Assembly (NCBI RefSeq): GCF_003391135.1
Contig: NZ_CP031455.1
Coordinates: 2,751,501 to 2,815,500 of the forward strand
Direction of reading: 5' to 3'
Origin: Streptoverticillium olivoreticuli subsp. olivoreticuli
GTDB lineage: Bacteria; Actinomycetota; Actinomycetes; Streptomycetales; Streptomycetaceae
DNA length: 64,000 nt
Positions 34,349-42,695 of the stretch are shown here, piece after piece (the stretch's first letter is position 1; each line of letters starts with the position of its first letter). Under the pieces are notes generated by a model, which was given only the letters and a program-made list of their open reading frames with translations, was not told the origin of the DNA and did not search any database. Position numbers and translations under genes: made by a program.

Positions 34349-34363
34349 CAAGGATGAGCCTCA
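34349..34363 (-). promoter_or_regulatory. 15-bp shared element, copy 2
   Basis: On the minus strand this reads TGAGGCTCATCCTTG, identical to 18699-18713. A partial copy, CAAGGATGA, recurs at 34281-34289 in the same leader. Both lie upstream of the XRE regulator, about 100 and 35 bp before its start. Autoregulation is inferred. Confidence 0.45.
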
Positions 34364-34456
34364 TGTTTGCCTCTGGGGCACTGTCCCCGCGGGCTTCCTC
34401 TCCACGGGTGTTGAGCGGTGCGGCCGTGCGTAACGGCCGTGCGTATCATCTGGCTG

Positions 34457-34861
34457 ATGACCTCGAAACGCGCCCGCCGCGCCGCCCAGGAAACCGCTCC
34501 CTGCCGGATCACCGTGTGCCGCGGCTGCTGCTGCGGCGATCCGCGGAAGGTGCCCGGCGTCGACCACGCGGGGCAGACGGCCCGGCTGCGGGCGGCGGTC
34601 GGGGACGCGGCGCAGGTGCGGGCGTCGGAGTGCCTCGACGTGTGCGACCAGGCGAATGTGATGGTCGTTCAGCCGTCGGCGGCGGGCCGGGCGGCCGGGG
34701 GCAGGCCGGTGTGGCTGGGGCTGGTCAACGACGACGACGCGCTGGCGGACATCGCGGCGTGGGTGCGGTCCGGCGGACCGGGGGTGGCCGATCCGCCGGG
34801 GGTGTTGGACCTGTACGAGTTCACCGCGTCGCGGCGGGTGGGCAAGGCGCTGGAGGGCTAG
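34457..34861 (+). CDS. Thioredoxin-like [2Fe-2S] ferredoxin
   Basis: The 134-residue protein has two Cys pairs placed as in thioredoxin-fold [2Fe-2S] ferredoxins: TVCRGCCCG near residue 20 and ECLDVCDQANVMVV near residue 60. It is cytoplasmic, with a basic N-terminus. ATG at 34457 was chosen; an earlier in-frame ATG lies in the spacer. A 12-bp direct repeat (CGGCCGTGCGTA) occurs just upstream at 34421 and 34434. It marks the return to core chromosome. The electron partner is unknown. Confidence 0.83.
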   Translation: MTSKRARRAAQETAPCRITVCRGCCCGDPRKVPGVDHAGQTARLRAAVGDAAQVRASECLDVCDQANVMVVQPSAAGRAAGGRPVWLGLVNDDDALADIAAWVRSGGPGVADPPGVLDLYEFTASRRVGKALEG

Positions 34862-34893
34862 CGGAGGGCCGCGGAGAAGATGCCCCGCCGCGT

Positions 34894-36417
34894 TCAGCCG
34901 GCCTCGGAAGCCGCCGCCTTCTCCAGTTGGAACGCCTCGTTGCCGAGGCCGATGGCGGCGTGGACGGCGGGGCGCACGTATTTGAGGACGACGCCGAAGC
35001 AGATGCCGGCGACGACCGCCGCGCCGATGATGCCCGGCAGGATCCAGCGCAGGGGCGAGCCGGGGTCGGCGCCCAGGAGGACGTCGAAGTCCTTGACGGC
35101 GTAGCAGCCGATGACGAGCAGGGCGAGGCCCGCGAGCCCGGAGGCGATGAGCCGGGGGGCCTGGGCGCGGGCCGCGCCGCGGCGCACGAAGAAGGCGATG
35201 ACGGCGGCGGACGCGGCGGCCATGAGCACGATGACGCCGAGGGCGCCGACGTTGCCGGTCCAGGTGAAGAGGCGCTGTATGGGGGCGGTCGGGTCGCCGT
35301 TGGGTCGGCCGTCGGTGACCGCGAAGAGCACGACGGCGACGACCGAGACGGCGCTCTGGAGCAGTGAGCCGTGGGCGGGCGCGCCGCTGCCCTTGGTCGT
35401 ACGGCCCATGGCGGCGGGCAGCAGGCCCTCGCGGCCCATGGCGAAGGCGTAGCGGGCGACGACGTTGTGGAAGCTGAGCATGGCGGCGAACATGCCGGTC
35501 ACGTAGAAGACGTGCATGACGTCGGCGACGGCGCCGCCGAGCCGGTCCTCGGTGAGGGCGAAGAGGAGGTTCGGGCCCTGCTCCCGGGCGAGGCCGACGA
35601 CGCTGCCGGGTCCGGCGGCGACGCTGAGCGCCCAGGAGCTGACGGCGAAGAAGAGGGCGACGAAGCCGACGGCGAGGAAGGTCACGCGGGCGACGACGAC
35701 CTGGGGCCTGCTGGTCTCCTCGGCGTAGACGGCGGCCTGTTCGAAGCCGACGAAGGCGGCGATGGTGAAGCACAGGGCGGTGCCGAGGCCGCCGCCGCCG
35801 AGGGTCGTGGGGTCGAAGGCGTGGAAGGAGACTCCTTCCTTGCCGGGGCTGGCGATGCCCGCGAGGTCGAAGACGACGACCATGACGCACTCGACGAGCA
35901 GGAGGGCGCCGAGGACCTTGGCGTTGAGGTCTATCTTCAGCCAGCCGAGGACGCCGACGGCGAGGACGGCGGCGAGGGCCGGCACCCACCAGGCGACGCT
36001 GATGCCCAGGTGCTTGTCGAGGAGGCCGGCGAGCTCGAAGCCGAAGATGCCGTAGATGCCGAACTGGAGGGCGCTGTAGGCGACCAGGGCGACGACGGAG
36101 GCGGCGGCTCCGGCGGTGCCGCCGAGGCCGCGGGCGATATAGGCGTAGAAGGCGCCGGCGTTGTGGACGTGGCGGCTCATCTCGGCGTAGCCGAAGCTGA
36201 AGAGGGTGAGCACCACGCCGAGGATGACGAAGAGCAGGGGCTGGCCGACGATGCCCATCGTGCCGTACGTGGTGGGCATGACGCCCGCCGTCACCATCAG
36301 GGGCGCGCTGGCGGCGACCACGGACAGCAGGAGGCCGGCCAGTCCTATCCGGTCGGCGCGCAGCCGTCTCTCCTGGCCCTTGAATGTGCTGATCTCGCTC
36401 GTCGTGCCCGTCGGCAT
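34894..36417 (-). CDS. APC family amino acid permease
   Basis: The 507-residue integral membrane protein has about 12-14 hydrophobic helices and the APC superfamily features: GLLLSVVAASAPLMVTAG in helix 1, NAGAFYAYIARGLGG and AAFVGFEQAAVYAEET in helix 6-7, and FAMGREGLLPAAMGRT. It probably imports an amino acid or polyamine with protons. Start at MPTGTT. It shares the strand with, but is separated from, the following hypothetical gene by 50 bp. Confidence 0.92.
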   Translation of the reverse strand: MPTGTTSEISTFKGQERRLRADRIGLAGLLLSVVAASAPLMVTAGVMPTTYGTMGIVGQPLLFVILGVVLTLFSFGYAEMSRHVHNAGAFYAYIARGLGGTAGAAASVVALVAYSALQFGIYGIFGFELAGLLDKHLGISVAWWVPALAAVLAVGVLGWLKIDLNAKVLGALLLVECVMVVVFDLAGIASPGKEGVSFHAFDPTTLGGGGLGTALCFTIAAFVGFEQAAVYAEETSRPQVVVARVTFLAVGFVALFFAVSSWALSVAAGPGSVVGLAREQGPNLLFALTEDRLGGAVADVMHVFYVTGMFAAMLSFHNVVARYAFAMGREGLLPAAMGRTTKGSGAPAHGSLLQSAVSVVAVVLFAVTDGRPNGDPTAPIQRLFTWTGNVGALGVIVLMAAASAAVIAFFVRRGAARAQAPRLIASGLAGLALLVIGCYAVKDFDVLLGADPGSPLRWILPGIIGAAVVAGICFGVVLKYVRPAVHAAIGLGNEAFQLEKAAASEAG

Positions 36418-36467
36418 GGCGGGGTCGTCCTTCCCATGGGGGTGAGCGGGGGCGTGCGCGGCGGGGT

Positions 36468-37421
36468 TCAGGCCGATCCGAGCGCGGCCCGGCGGGCGGC
36501 CCGGAACGCCTTGCGCGCGTCCTGGTCGGGATAGGACCAGGGGGCGTGGGTGGCGTGCGGGCCGATGCGGGTGAGGAGGGCGGCCGCCTCGGCCGGGCGG
36601 CCCTCGTGGAGCTTGGCGTGGGCGAGGTAGTTGAGGTCGACCTTGCGGCGGGGGTGGGCCGTGCCGTCGTCGACGTCCCATTCGAGCCACCAGTCGAAGG
36701 CGGCCTTCATGACCTGGCGGGCCCGGCGGGTGGCCCAGTGCCCGGAGCGTGCGGGGTCACCGGGTTCGACGCCGGCGCGGGCGAGTACGCGGTAGCGCTC
36801 GGCGTGCGCGACGACGGGGAGCACGGCCAGGGGCGAGTCGGCGGGGGCCTGTTCCGCGGCCCAGGAGGCGAAGTCGTAGACCTCGTGGAGGGGGTCGTCG
36901 CGGTCGCCCCTCTGGTGTTCGGCGAGGCAGGCGGCCATGAGGTGGTGGGCGTGGTGGTGGTCCCGGTGGCGGGCGCGCACCTGGTCGAAGGCGCGGACGC
37001 GCTCGTCGTCGGTGCCGGTGCGGCGGGCGAGGATGAGGATGCCGAGCCAGGGGGTGGGGTCGGCGGGGGCCATCCTCGCCGCGGTGAGGCAGGCGGCGCG
37101 GGCCACCTCGGGGATCTCCTGGCCCCGGACGGCCCGGCAGACGGTGGCGCAGGCGAGGAGCGCGGCGGCGTCGGGGCTGTCGGGCTCGGCGAGCTGCCAC
37201 TCCCGGGCCCAGGCGCTGCTGGCGGCGCCCTCGGCGAGGACGACGAGGCGGTGGCCGCGGCGGTCCCAGTCGTCGCCGGTCTCGGCGAGGAGCCTGCGGG
37301 CCTCGGTCCAGCGGCCGCGGGCGAGGGCGTCGCGCACGGCGGCGAGTTCGGTGTCGTCCAGGGCGGGGTCGAAAGCCGGTCCGTCCTTGTTCCGGGGGCG
37401 GCCCAAGGGTGGGGGCGTCAT
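36468..37421 (-). CDS. Conserved hypothetical protein, TPR-like
   Basis: The 317-residue helical cytoplasmic protein is rich in Ala/Arg helices of about 34 residues (ALARGRWTEARRLLAETG, AARMAPADPTPWLGILILAR, AKLHEGRPAEAAALLTRIGP) that look like tetratricopeptide units. GGAGGAAG lies just before the ATG of MTPPPLGRPRNK; the open frame extends further upstream without support. No catalytic motif is visible. It may be a scaffold linked to the permease downstream in the same operon. Confidence 0.75.
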   Translation of the reverse strand: MTPPPLGRPRNKDGPAFDPALDDTELAAVRDALARGRWTEARRLLAETGDDWDRRGHRLVVLAEGAASSAWAREWQLAEPDSPDAAALLACATVCRAVRGQEIPEVARAACLTAARMAPADPTPWLGILILARRTGTDDERVRAFDQVRARHRDHHHAHHLMAACLAEHQRGDRDDPLHEVYDFASWAAEQAPADSPLAVLPVVAHAERYRVLARAGVEPGDPARSGHWATRRARQVMKAAFDWWLEWDVDDGTAHPRRKVDLNYLAHAKLHEGRPAEAAALLTRIGPHATHAPWSYPDQDARKAFRAARRAALGSA

Positions 37422-37812
37422 CGGCGGGCTTCCTCCACGGGCGTGCGTCCCCTCCCGGCGCCCGCGCGAGGCGTCCGCGAACCGACCACTTCGGTCACGC
37501 ACAGCAAAGCGGTAGTCACGGCTCCGAGTCAAGGGCGATCTTGGAACTGACACCACCTCAACTGGCACCCCGTCAGATCGGGTTGCGGTCGGGCGGCTCG
37601 CCCGGATCAGGGTACGCCCGCGGCCGCCCGGACGTACGGTGGAGGCGTGACCGGAAGGGCATTTTTCGTACATGCGTTCTATACGCCATTAGGGGGAACG
37701 CGGGAGGGAATGCGCGGCCGAAAGGCGGGTACTCGGCCGTCACACCGCCCACGGGGCGGCTATCGTTTTTCTGTCAAGTCCCCTACGACCCAGTGGTCTT
37801 GAGGTGCGCGAC
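37422..37812. other. Divergent intergenic region without a clear gene
   Basis: This 391-bp spacer between divergent genes carries a short inverted repeat (CGGGCG/CGCCCG, 37590-37604) and an AT-richer patch (TTTTTCGTACATG) near 37671. A 51-codon frame begins at GTG 37647, but its ribosome site is one base from the start, so it is not called. Confidence 0.5.
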
Positions 37813-38700
37813 GTGATGGTCTTCGCCTTCGCCGTGAGTGCCGCCTGCTGCCTGGGGGTCGGCTTCGTCTACCAGCAGAGCGCGGCGCAGCGGGCCCCGA
37901 TGAGCGATTTCCTCTCCATCCGGCTGCTGCTCGACCTGGTCCGGATGCCGCAGTGGCTGGTCGGCATCGCACTGATGATCGCCGGAATGGTGCTCGGCGC
38001 GATCGCGCTGGGGCGGGGCGAGGTCTCCCTGGTGGAGCCGCTGCTGGCGACGAACCTGCTGTTCGCCATGGCCCTGTCGCGCTGGCGCACCCGGCAGCCG
38101 CTGGGCGCCACGGGCTGGTGCGGGCTGTGGCTGCTGGCCGGCGGGGTGACGGCCTTCATCGTCGCGGGCCGCCCGCACGGCGGCGACTCGGTCACCGACC
38201 CGCTGCGGCACTGGCTGATCATCGGCCTGATGGTGGGCTCGGCGCTGCTGCTCGCGACGGTCTCCAAGCGGCTGCGGATGAGCGTGGAGGCGGCGCTGCT
38301 CGCGGTGGCGGCCGGCCTGCTCTACGGCGTGCAGGACGCCCTCACCCGGGTCAGCGGGCAGCGCCTCGCGCACGACGGCTGGACCTCGCTGCTGGTGAGC
38401 TGGCAGCCGTACGGGGTGCTCGTGCTCGGCGTCACGGCGCTGGTCCTGGTGCAGAGCGCCTTCGAGACGGCGCCGCTGCGGCTGTCGCTGCCCGCCCTGA
38501 CCGCGGCCCAGCCGCTGGCCGGTATCGCCTGCGGCGTGGGCTTCCTGGGCGACCGGCTGCGGACGACGCCGGGGGCGCTGGCCTGGCAGGCGGCGGGCCT
38601 GGTCGCGATCGTGGTCGGCATCGTGCTGATCGGACGGCATCCGGCGATGCCGTCCGGATCCGCGGAGCCGGACCGGGTGCGGGACCTCCAGCCCCACTGA
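37813..38700 (+). CDS. DMT superfamily (EamA-like) transporter
   Basis: The 295-residue membrane protein has about nine hydrophobic helices in an inverted-repeat layout (VFAFAVSAACCLGVGFVYQQ at the start; LVAIVVGIVLIGR at the end). GEVSLVEPLLATNLLFAMAL and LPALTAAQPLAGIACGV are the paired EamA signature segments. GAGG lies 8 bases before the GTG used; GTG at 37804 and ATG at 37816 are alternatives. Substrate unknown; the family exports metabolites and amino acids. Confidence 0.85.
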   Translation: MMVFAFAVSAACCLGVGFVYQQSAAQRAPMSDFLSIRLLLDLVRMPQWLVGIALMIAGMVLGAIALGRGEVSLVEPLLATNLLFAMALSRWRTRQPLGATGWCGLWLLAGGVTAFIVAGRPHGGDSVTDPLRHWLIIGLMVGSALLLATVSKRLRMSVEAALLAVAAGLLYGVQDALTRVSGQRLAHDGWTSLLVSWQPYGVLVLGVTALVLVQSAFETAPLRLSLPALTAAQPLAGIACGVGFLGDRLRTTPGALAWQAAGLVAIVVGIVLIGRHPAMPSGSAEPDRVRDLQPH

Positions 38701-38777
38701 TCCGCTGCGCTTTGCCGACGGGTTTGTCTCCGGGTGCGGGTCCGTTGCCGCCTGCGGCGGGGGCGCCCTTCGGGCAC

Positions 38778-38802
38778 GTCCTCAAACGCCGGACGGGCTG
38801 GA
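38778..38802 (+). repeat. Interspersed repeat family A, half copy
   Basis: GTCCTCAAACGCCGGACGGG and the following GCTGGA match the arm of the hairpin at 39514-39561. Only one arm is present here, between the transporter and NUDIX genes. Confidence 0.7.
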
Positions 38803-38858
38803 TATGGCTGATGTGAGTGCGCATTCCAACCCGTCGCAGCCGCTGGTTGGATGGGCGC

Positions 38859-39380
38859 ATGACCGATCTGCAGCCGCAGCCCGCGGACGAAGTGCTGGAC
38901 ATCGTGGACGAGCAGGACCGGGTGGTGGGCCGGGCGCCGCGCGGTGAGGCGTACGCGCGGGGGCTGCGGCACCGCTGCGTCTTCGTGCGGGCCCGGGACG
39001 CGCGGGGCCGGATCTTCGTCCACCGCCGCACCGCGCAGAAGCTCGTCTTCCCCTCGCGCTACGACATGTTCGTGGGCGGCGTCGTCGGGGCGGGCGAGTC
39101 CTACGACGAGGCGGCCCTGCGCGAGGCGGAGGAGGAGCTGGGCGTCAGCGGCCTGCCCGCCCCGACCCCGCTCTTCCGCTTCCTCTACGAGGCGCCGGGG
39201 CAGTCGTGGTGGTCGGCGGTGTACGAGGTCCGCTGCGCCGCGGCGGCCGTCTCGCCCCAGGTGGCCGAGGTGGCGTGGCACGCGTTTCTCTCCGAGGAGG
39301 AGCTGGAGGCTCGGCTTCCGGAGTGGGACTGGGTGCCGGACGGTTTGGCGGCGTATCGGTTGCTGCGCGAGGGTTTTTGA
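38859..39380 (+). CDS. NUDIX hydrolase
   Basis: The 173-residue protein has a complete Nudix box (GGVVGAGESYDEAALREAEE continuing ELGV, about residues 68-91), with the REAEEELG metal-binding core. The upstream strand VFVRARDARGRIFVHRRT and FPSRYDMFVGG resemble isopentenyl-diphosphate-isomerase-like NUDIX proteins. It hydrolyses a nucleoside diphosphate linked to another group; the substrate is unclear. ATG at 38859 is taken since the family begins around MTDLQ. Followed by a strong repeat-type terminator. Confidence 0.9.
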   Translation: MTDLQPQPADEVLDIVDEQDRVVGRAPRGEAYARGLRHRCVFVRARDARGRIFVHRRTAQKLVFPSRYDMFVGGVVGAGESYDEAALREAEEELGVSGLPAPTPLFRFLYEAPGQSWWSAVYEVRCAAAAVSPQVAEVAWHAFLSEEELEARLPEWDWVPDGLAAYRLLREGF

Positions 39381-39513
39381 CCGGGAGTGCCTCGGCGCCG
39401 CTGCGCCTGCGGCGGGCTTGTTCCCCAGCCCCGCCCCTTCCCGGCTGTGTCGATTTGCGGCTCCGCCGCGTGGGGGCTCCGCCCCGGACCCCGAACCGCG
39501 CTTCGCGCGGTGT

Positions 39514-39561
39514 CCTCAAACGCCGGACGGGCTGGAAATCCAGCCCGTCCGGCGTTTGAGG
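39514..39561. terminator. Perfect 23-bp hairpin built from repeat family A
   Basis: A 48-base perfect palindrome: arms 39514-39536 and 39539-39561 around AA. Each arm carries CCTCAAACGCCGGACGGGCT. It lies between two convergent genes and should stop transcription both ways. The same arm recurs at 38778 and 59409. Confidence 0.85.
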
Positions 39562-39570
39562 GCCGCCGTG

Positions 39571-40497
39571 CTACGGGACCGTCACCACGATCTTGCCCCG
39601 CGTGTGCCCCTCCGCGTTCAGCCGCTGCGCGGCGGCCGTCTTCTCCAGGGGGAACACCTCAGCCACCTCGACCGTGAGCGCGCCGCTCTCCGCCAGTTCC
39701 GTCAGGGCCGTGAGGTCGGCCGTGTCGGGGCGGACGAAGACGTAGCGGCCGCCGAGGCCGAGTACGGACGGGTCGGCGATGGAGGCGAGGCGGCCGCCCT
39801 CGACGAGGAGGCCCGGGGAGACGGTGAGCGCCTCGCCGCCCGCCAGGTCGAGCACGGCGTCGACGCCGGACGGGGCCAGGGCCCGTACGCGGTCGGCCAG
39901 CCCCTCTCCGTAGACGACCGGCTCCGCGCCGAGGCCGCGCAGGTAGTCGTGGTTGCGCTCGCTCGCGGTGCCGATGACCCGCGCGCCCAGGTGCTTCGCG
40001 ATCTGGACGGCCATGGAGCCGACGCCCCCGGCCGCCGCGTGGATCAGCACGGTCTGCCCCTGTCCGACCCGGAGCGCCTTGACCAGCGACTGGTAGGCGG
40101 TCAGACCCGCGAGCGGGAGCCCCGCGGCCTGCTCGAAGGTCAGGTTGGCGGGCTTGCGGGCGAGGGTCCGTACGGGTGCGGCGACGTACTCCGCGAAGGT
40201 GCCGCGGGAGAGGAAGTCCTCGCGGACGTAGCCGATGACCTCGTCGCCGACGGCGAACTCCTGGACGTCGGCGCCGGGCTGCACCACCACGCCGGACACG
40301 TCCCACCCGGGGACGACCGGGAAGACGGCGTCCAGGGCCCCGTCGAGGTAGCCGGCCTGCGCCTTCCAGTCGACGGGGTTGACGGCCGCGGCCTTGACCT
40401 TGACCAGGACGGAGTCGGGGCCGACCTTGGGGTCGGGCAGCTCGCCGTACTCCAGGACCTCGGGTCCGCCGTAGCCGCGGTAGCTGATGGCCTTCAT
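39571..40497 (-). CDS. NADP-dependent oxidoreductase (quinone oxidoreductase-like MDR)
   Basis: The 308-residue medium-chain reductase lacks the zinc ligands, like zeta-crystallin quinone oxidoreductases. N-terminal MKAISYRGYGGPEVLEYGEL, central GLPLAGLTAYQSLVKALRVG, and Rossmann motif VLIHAAAGGVGSMAVQIAKHLGA. The C-terminus RLNAEGHTRGKIVVTV is typical. Upstream lies the MFS pump on the same strand (31-bp gap), so the two may be co-transcribed and MarR-regulated. It probably reduces quinones or enones. Confidence 0.9.
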   Translation of the reverse strand: MKAISYRGYGGPEVLEYGELPDPKVGPDSVLVKVKAAAVNPVDWKAQAGYLDGALDAVFPVVPGWDVSGVVVQPGADVQEFAVGDEVIGYVREDFLSRGTFAEYVAAPVRTLARKPANLTFEQAAGLPLAGLTAYQSLVKALRVGQGQTVLIHAAAGGVGSMAVQIAKHLGARVIGTASERNHDYLRGLGAEPVVYGEGLADRVRALAPSGVDAVLDLAGGEALTVSPGLLVEGGRLASIADPSVLGLGGRYVFVRPDTADLTALTELAESGALTVEVAEVFPLEKTAAAQRLNAEGHTRGKIVVTVP

Positions 40498-40528
40498 GGT
40501 GGTGCTCCTTGTGGGGGTGGGAGGCGGG

Positions 40529-42022
40529 TCAGGCGGTGGCGCGCGCGGTCTCAGCGTCCTTCGCGGGGGCGTGGCCCGCCACTTCGGAGCGCAGGGTGTG
40601 GATCTTGCGCAGCCCCAGCCCGGCGACGAGGGCGACCAGCAGGAGCGCCACGCCCGCGATGACGAAGGTCAGCGTGAACTGGCTCTCGGCGGGCAGCCTG
40701 GGGGCGCCCGGCGGCAGGTGCTCGATGCTCTTGGAGGCCAGCACCGTGGTGATCATCGCGCTGCCGATGGCGCTGCCGGTGGAGCGGGAGATGGAGTTGA
40801 TGCCGTTGGCTATGCCGGTCTGGTGGTGCGGCACGCTGGAGACGATCACGGCGGGCATCGCGGCGTAGCCGAAGCTGATGGCCGCGCCGACGAGGATGCC
40901 GGCGGCGATGACCGAGAACGCGTGGTCGTGGTCGAGGGTGATCCACGCGAAGCCCGCGGTGCCGAAGAGCGAGGCGAGCAGCAGGACCAGGCGCGGGCCC
41001 TTGTGGCGGACGAGCTGGCCGCCGACGGGGGCGGCGAGCAGCGACACGATGGTGCTGGGCAGCAGGAATTCGACGGAGGCGCGCAGGACGCTGGCGTCGA
41101 AGCCGTAGCCCGCGATCTTCGACGGCATCTGCACGAGGTAGGAGACGCCGATGAAGAGGGCGAAGGAGCCGAAGCCGACGAGCAGGCCGGAGAGGTTGGC
41201 GAAGAGCACCGGGCGGTGGGCGAACATCTTCATGTCGACCAGCGGCTCGCTCACCTTGCGCTCGACGAGCGTCCACACCGCGGCCATCACGACGGCGCCG
41301 ACGAAGCAGCCGATCGTACGGGCGGAGGACCAGCCCCACTCGTGGCCCTGGGTGATGGGCAGCAGGAGCAGGACGAGGGTGGCGGCGAGGCTGAGCGCGC
41401 CGAGGACGTCGGTGCGGCCGCCGGTGGTCTGCCGGGTGGCGGGCACGAGGAACACGACGGCGATCAGGGCGAGCGCGGCGAGGCCGGTGGCCAGCCAGAA
41501 GGCGCTGCGGTAGTCGGGGTTGTCGCCGGAGGTGAGCAGGCCGGTGGCGACGAGCGCGAGGCCGCTGCCGAAGGCGAGGGTGCCGCTGACCATGGCCATG
41601 GCGCCGGGCAGCTTGGCGGGGCGCACCTCCTCGCGCAGCACGGAGAGCGCGAGCGGGAAGATCGCGGTGGCGGCGCCCTGGAGCACCCGGCCGACGATCA
41701 GCCACAGCAGGGAGTGGGTGACGGCGGCGAGCACGGAGCCCGCGACCATCACGATCAGCACGCCGACGAGGGTCTTCTTCTTGCCGTGCTGGTCGCCGAA
41801 GCGGCCGAGCAGCGGGGTGAAGACGGCGGCGGAGAGCAGGGTGGCGGTCGTCACCCAGCTGACGTTGGCCGAGGTCGTGCCGAGGTCCTTCTGGATGAGG
41901 CCGAGGATCGGCACGACCAGGGTCTGCATCATCGAGACGACCATGGCGGCGAGGCTCAGGGCGAAGACGATGACCGTCTCGTTGCGTCTTCCGCCCTCGG
42001 TGGCGGGGGCTGGGGAGCTCAT
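40529..42022 (-). CDS. MFS drug efflux transporter (DHA2/EmrB-QacA type)
   Basis: The 497-residue proton-driven exporter has 14 predicted helices. Motifs: GRFGDQHGKKKTLVGV (motif A, loop 2-3), RVLQGAATAIFPLALSV (motif B) and FGSGLALVATGLL (motif C, antiporter). GGAGG lies 9 bases before the ATG. It is divergent from a MarR-type repressor, with palindromic operator-like sequences in between. Together with the downstream reductase this looks like an inducible xenobiotic-defence unit. Confidence 0.92.
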   Translation of the reverse strand: MSSPAPATEGGRRNETVIVFALSLAAMVVSMMQTLVVPILGLIQKDLGTTSANVSWVTTATLLSAAVFTPLLGRFGDQHGKKKTLVGVLIVMVAGSVLAAVTHSLLWLIVGRVLQGAATAIFPLALSVLREEVRPAKLPGAMAMVSGTLAFGSGLALVATGLLTSGDNPDYRSAFWLATGLAALALIAVVFLVPATRQTTGGRTDVLGALSLAATLVLLLLPITQGHEWGWSSARTIGCFVGAVVMAAVWTLVERKVSEPLVDMKMFAHRPVLFANLSGLLVGFGSFALFIGVSYLVQMPSKIAGYGFDASVLRASVEFLLPSTIVSLLAAPVGGQLVRHKGPRLVLLLASLFGTAGFAWITLDHDHAFSVIAAGILVGAAISFGYAAMPAVIVSSVPHHQTGIANGINSISRSTGSAIGSAMITTVLASKSIEHLPPGAPRLPAESQFTLTFVIAGVALLLVALVAGLGLRKIHTLRSEVAGHAPAKDAETARATA

Positions 42023-42038
42023 GCGGGGAATCCTCCGG

Positions 42039-42064
42039 ATTGCTTCACGACATTGCTTCACGAC
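42039..42064. repeat. Tandem 13-bp direct repeat in MFS leader
   Basis: ATTGCTTCACGAC occurs twice in tandem (42039-42051, 42052-42064) between the operator and the MFS start. It resembles half of the adjacent operator (TTGATGCTTGA). Confidence 0.6.
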
Positions 42065-42069
42065 GTTGA

Positions 42070-42088
42070 TGCTTGAGATCGTCAAGCA
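42070..42088. promoter_or_regulatory. MarR-type operator at the MFS promoter
   Basis: TGCTTGA-5-TCAAGCA inverted repeat. On the minus strand TTGACT (42126-42121), 18 bases, TAGCCT (42102-42097) form a candidate promoter for the MFS gene with start near 42090, so the palindrome would cover the first transcribed bases. Confidence 0.6.
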
Positions 42089-42133
42089 ACTGGGAAAGGC
42101 TAGGCCCAGATACTTCAGGTAGTCAAGTTAATG

Positions 42134-42162
42134 TTTCATTACCTCAAGCTCTTGAGTAGACT
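42134..42162 (+). promoter_or_regulatory. Promoter and operator of the marR-like gene
   Basis: TTTCAT (42134-42139), 17 bases and TAGACT (42157-42162) place transcription start at about the ATG (42169), implying a leaderless mRNA. The palindrome CTCAAG-CT-CTTGAG (42143-42156) fills the space between the two hexamers, ideal for autorepression. Confidence 0.55.
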
Positions 42163-42168
42163 CGAGGC

Positions 42169-42609
42169 ATGACCGCCACCTCCCCACAGCCCCCGACGAA
42201 GGCCCAGCTCCTGGAGCTGGTGGCGGCGCTCGGCACCGCCCAGTGGCAGGACTTCGCCGCCGCCGCGGCCCGCCAGGGCCTCACCTCCGTGCAGGCCAAG
42301 CTCCTCGCCCAGCTCAAGGGCCCGGTCCCGATGCGCGGCCTGGCCACCCTGCTGGTCTGCGACGCCTCCAACGTCACCGGCATCGTGGACCGCCTCGAAG
42401 CGCGCGGGCTCGTCCGCCGCGAGCCCGACCCGGCCGACCGGCGGGTGAAGAACGTGGTGGCCACCGACGAGGGCCACGAGACCATCCGCCGCGTGCGGGC
42501 CGAGATGCAGGCCACCCACACCGCCCTCGACGCCCTGGACGAGGAGGAGCGCACCACGCTCTACGGACTCCTGGAGCGGCTCCGGCCGGGCATGGAGCGG
42601 CGCGGCTGA
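42169..42609 (+). CDS. MarR family transcriptional regulator
   Basis: The 146-residue winged-helix repressor has LTSVQAKLLAQLKGPVPMRGL, recognition helix CDASNVTGIVDRLEARGLV and the wing RREPDPADRRVKNVVATDEG, all diagnostic of MarR. GAGG is adjacent to the ATG, too close for a normal ribosome site, consistent with a leaderless transcript. Divergent from and probably controlling the MFS pump through two palindromes sharing the half-site CTTGA. Confidence 0.93.
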   Translation: MTATSPQPPTKAQLLELVAALGTAQWQDFAAAAARQGLTSVQAKLLAQLKGPVPMRGLATLLVCDASNVTGIVDRLEARGLVRREPDPADRRVKNVVATDEGHETIRRVRAEMQATHTALDALDEEERTTLYGLLERLRPGMERRG

Positions 42610-42695
42610 ACCGCACCCTTGATCACCTCGCGCCCGTATTCTGACGGGCAGTCCGATCCGCGCACCCCGCGCGGACGGCGAGGGGAGGCCCTTCG

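Noticed and set aside
8840..34456. Integrative element with att sites flanking the cluster
   Set aside because: No repeat of the tRNA 3' end near 34.4 kb and no integrase, excisionase or replication gene inside.
37647..37802. 51-codon frame in the spacer before the DMT transporter
   Set aside because: GGAGG is one base from the GTG, the codon use is poor and no family resemblance was seen.
38700..39561. CRISPR array from the repeated CGCCGGACGGGC units
   Set aside because: Copies are kilobases apart or arranged as hairpin arms, with no regular spacers and no cas gene.
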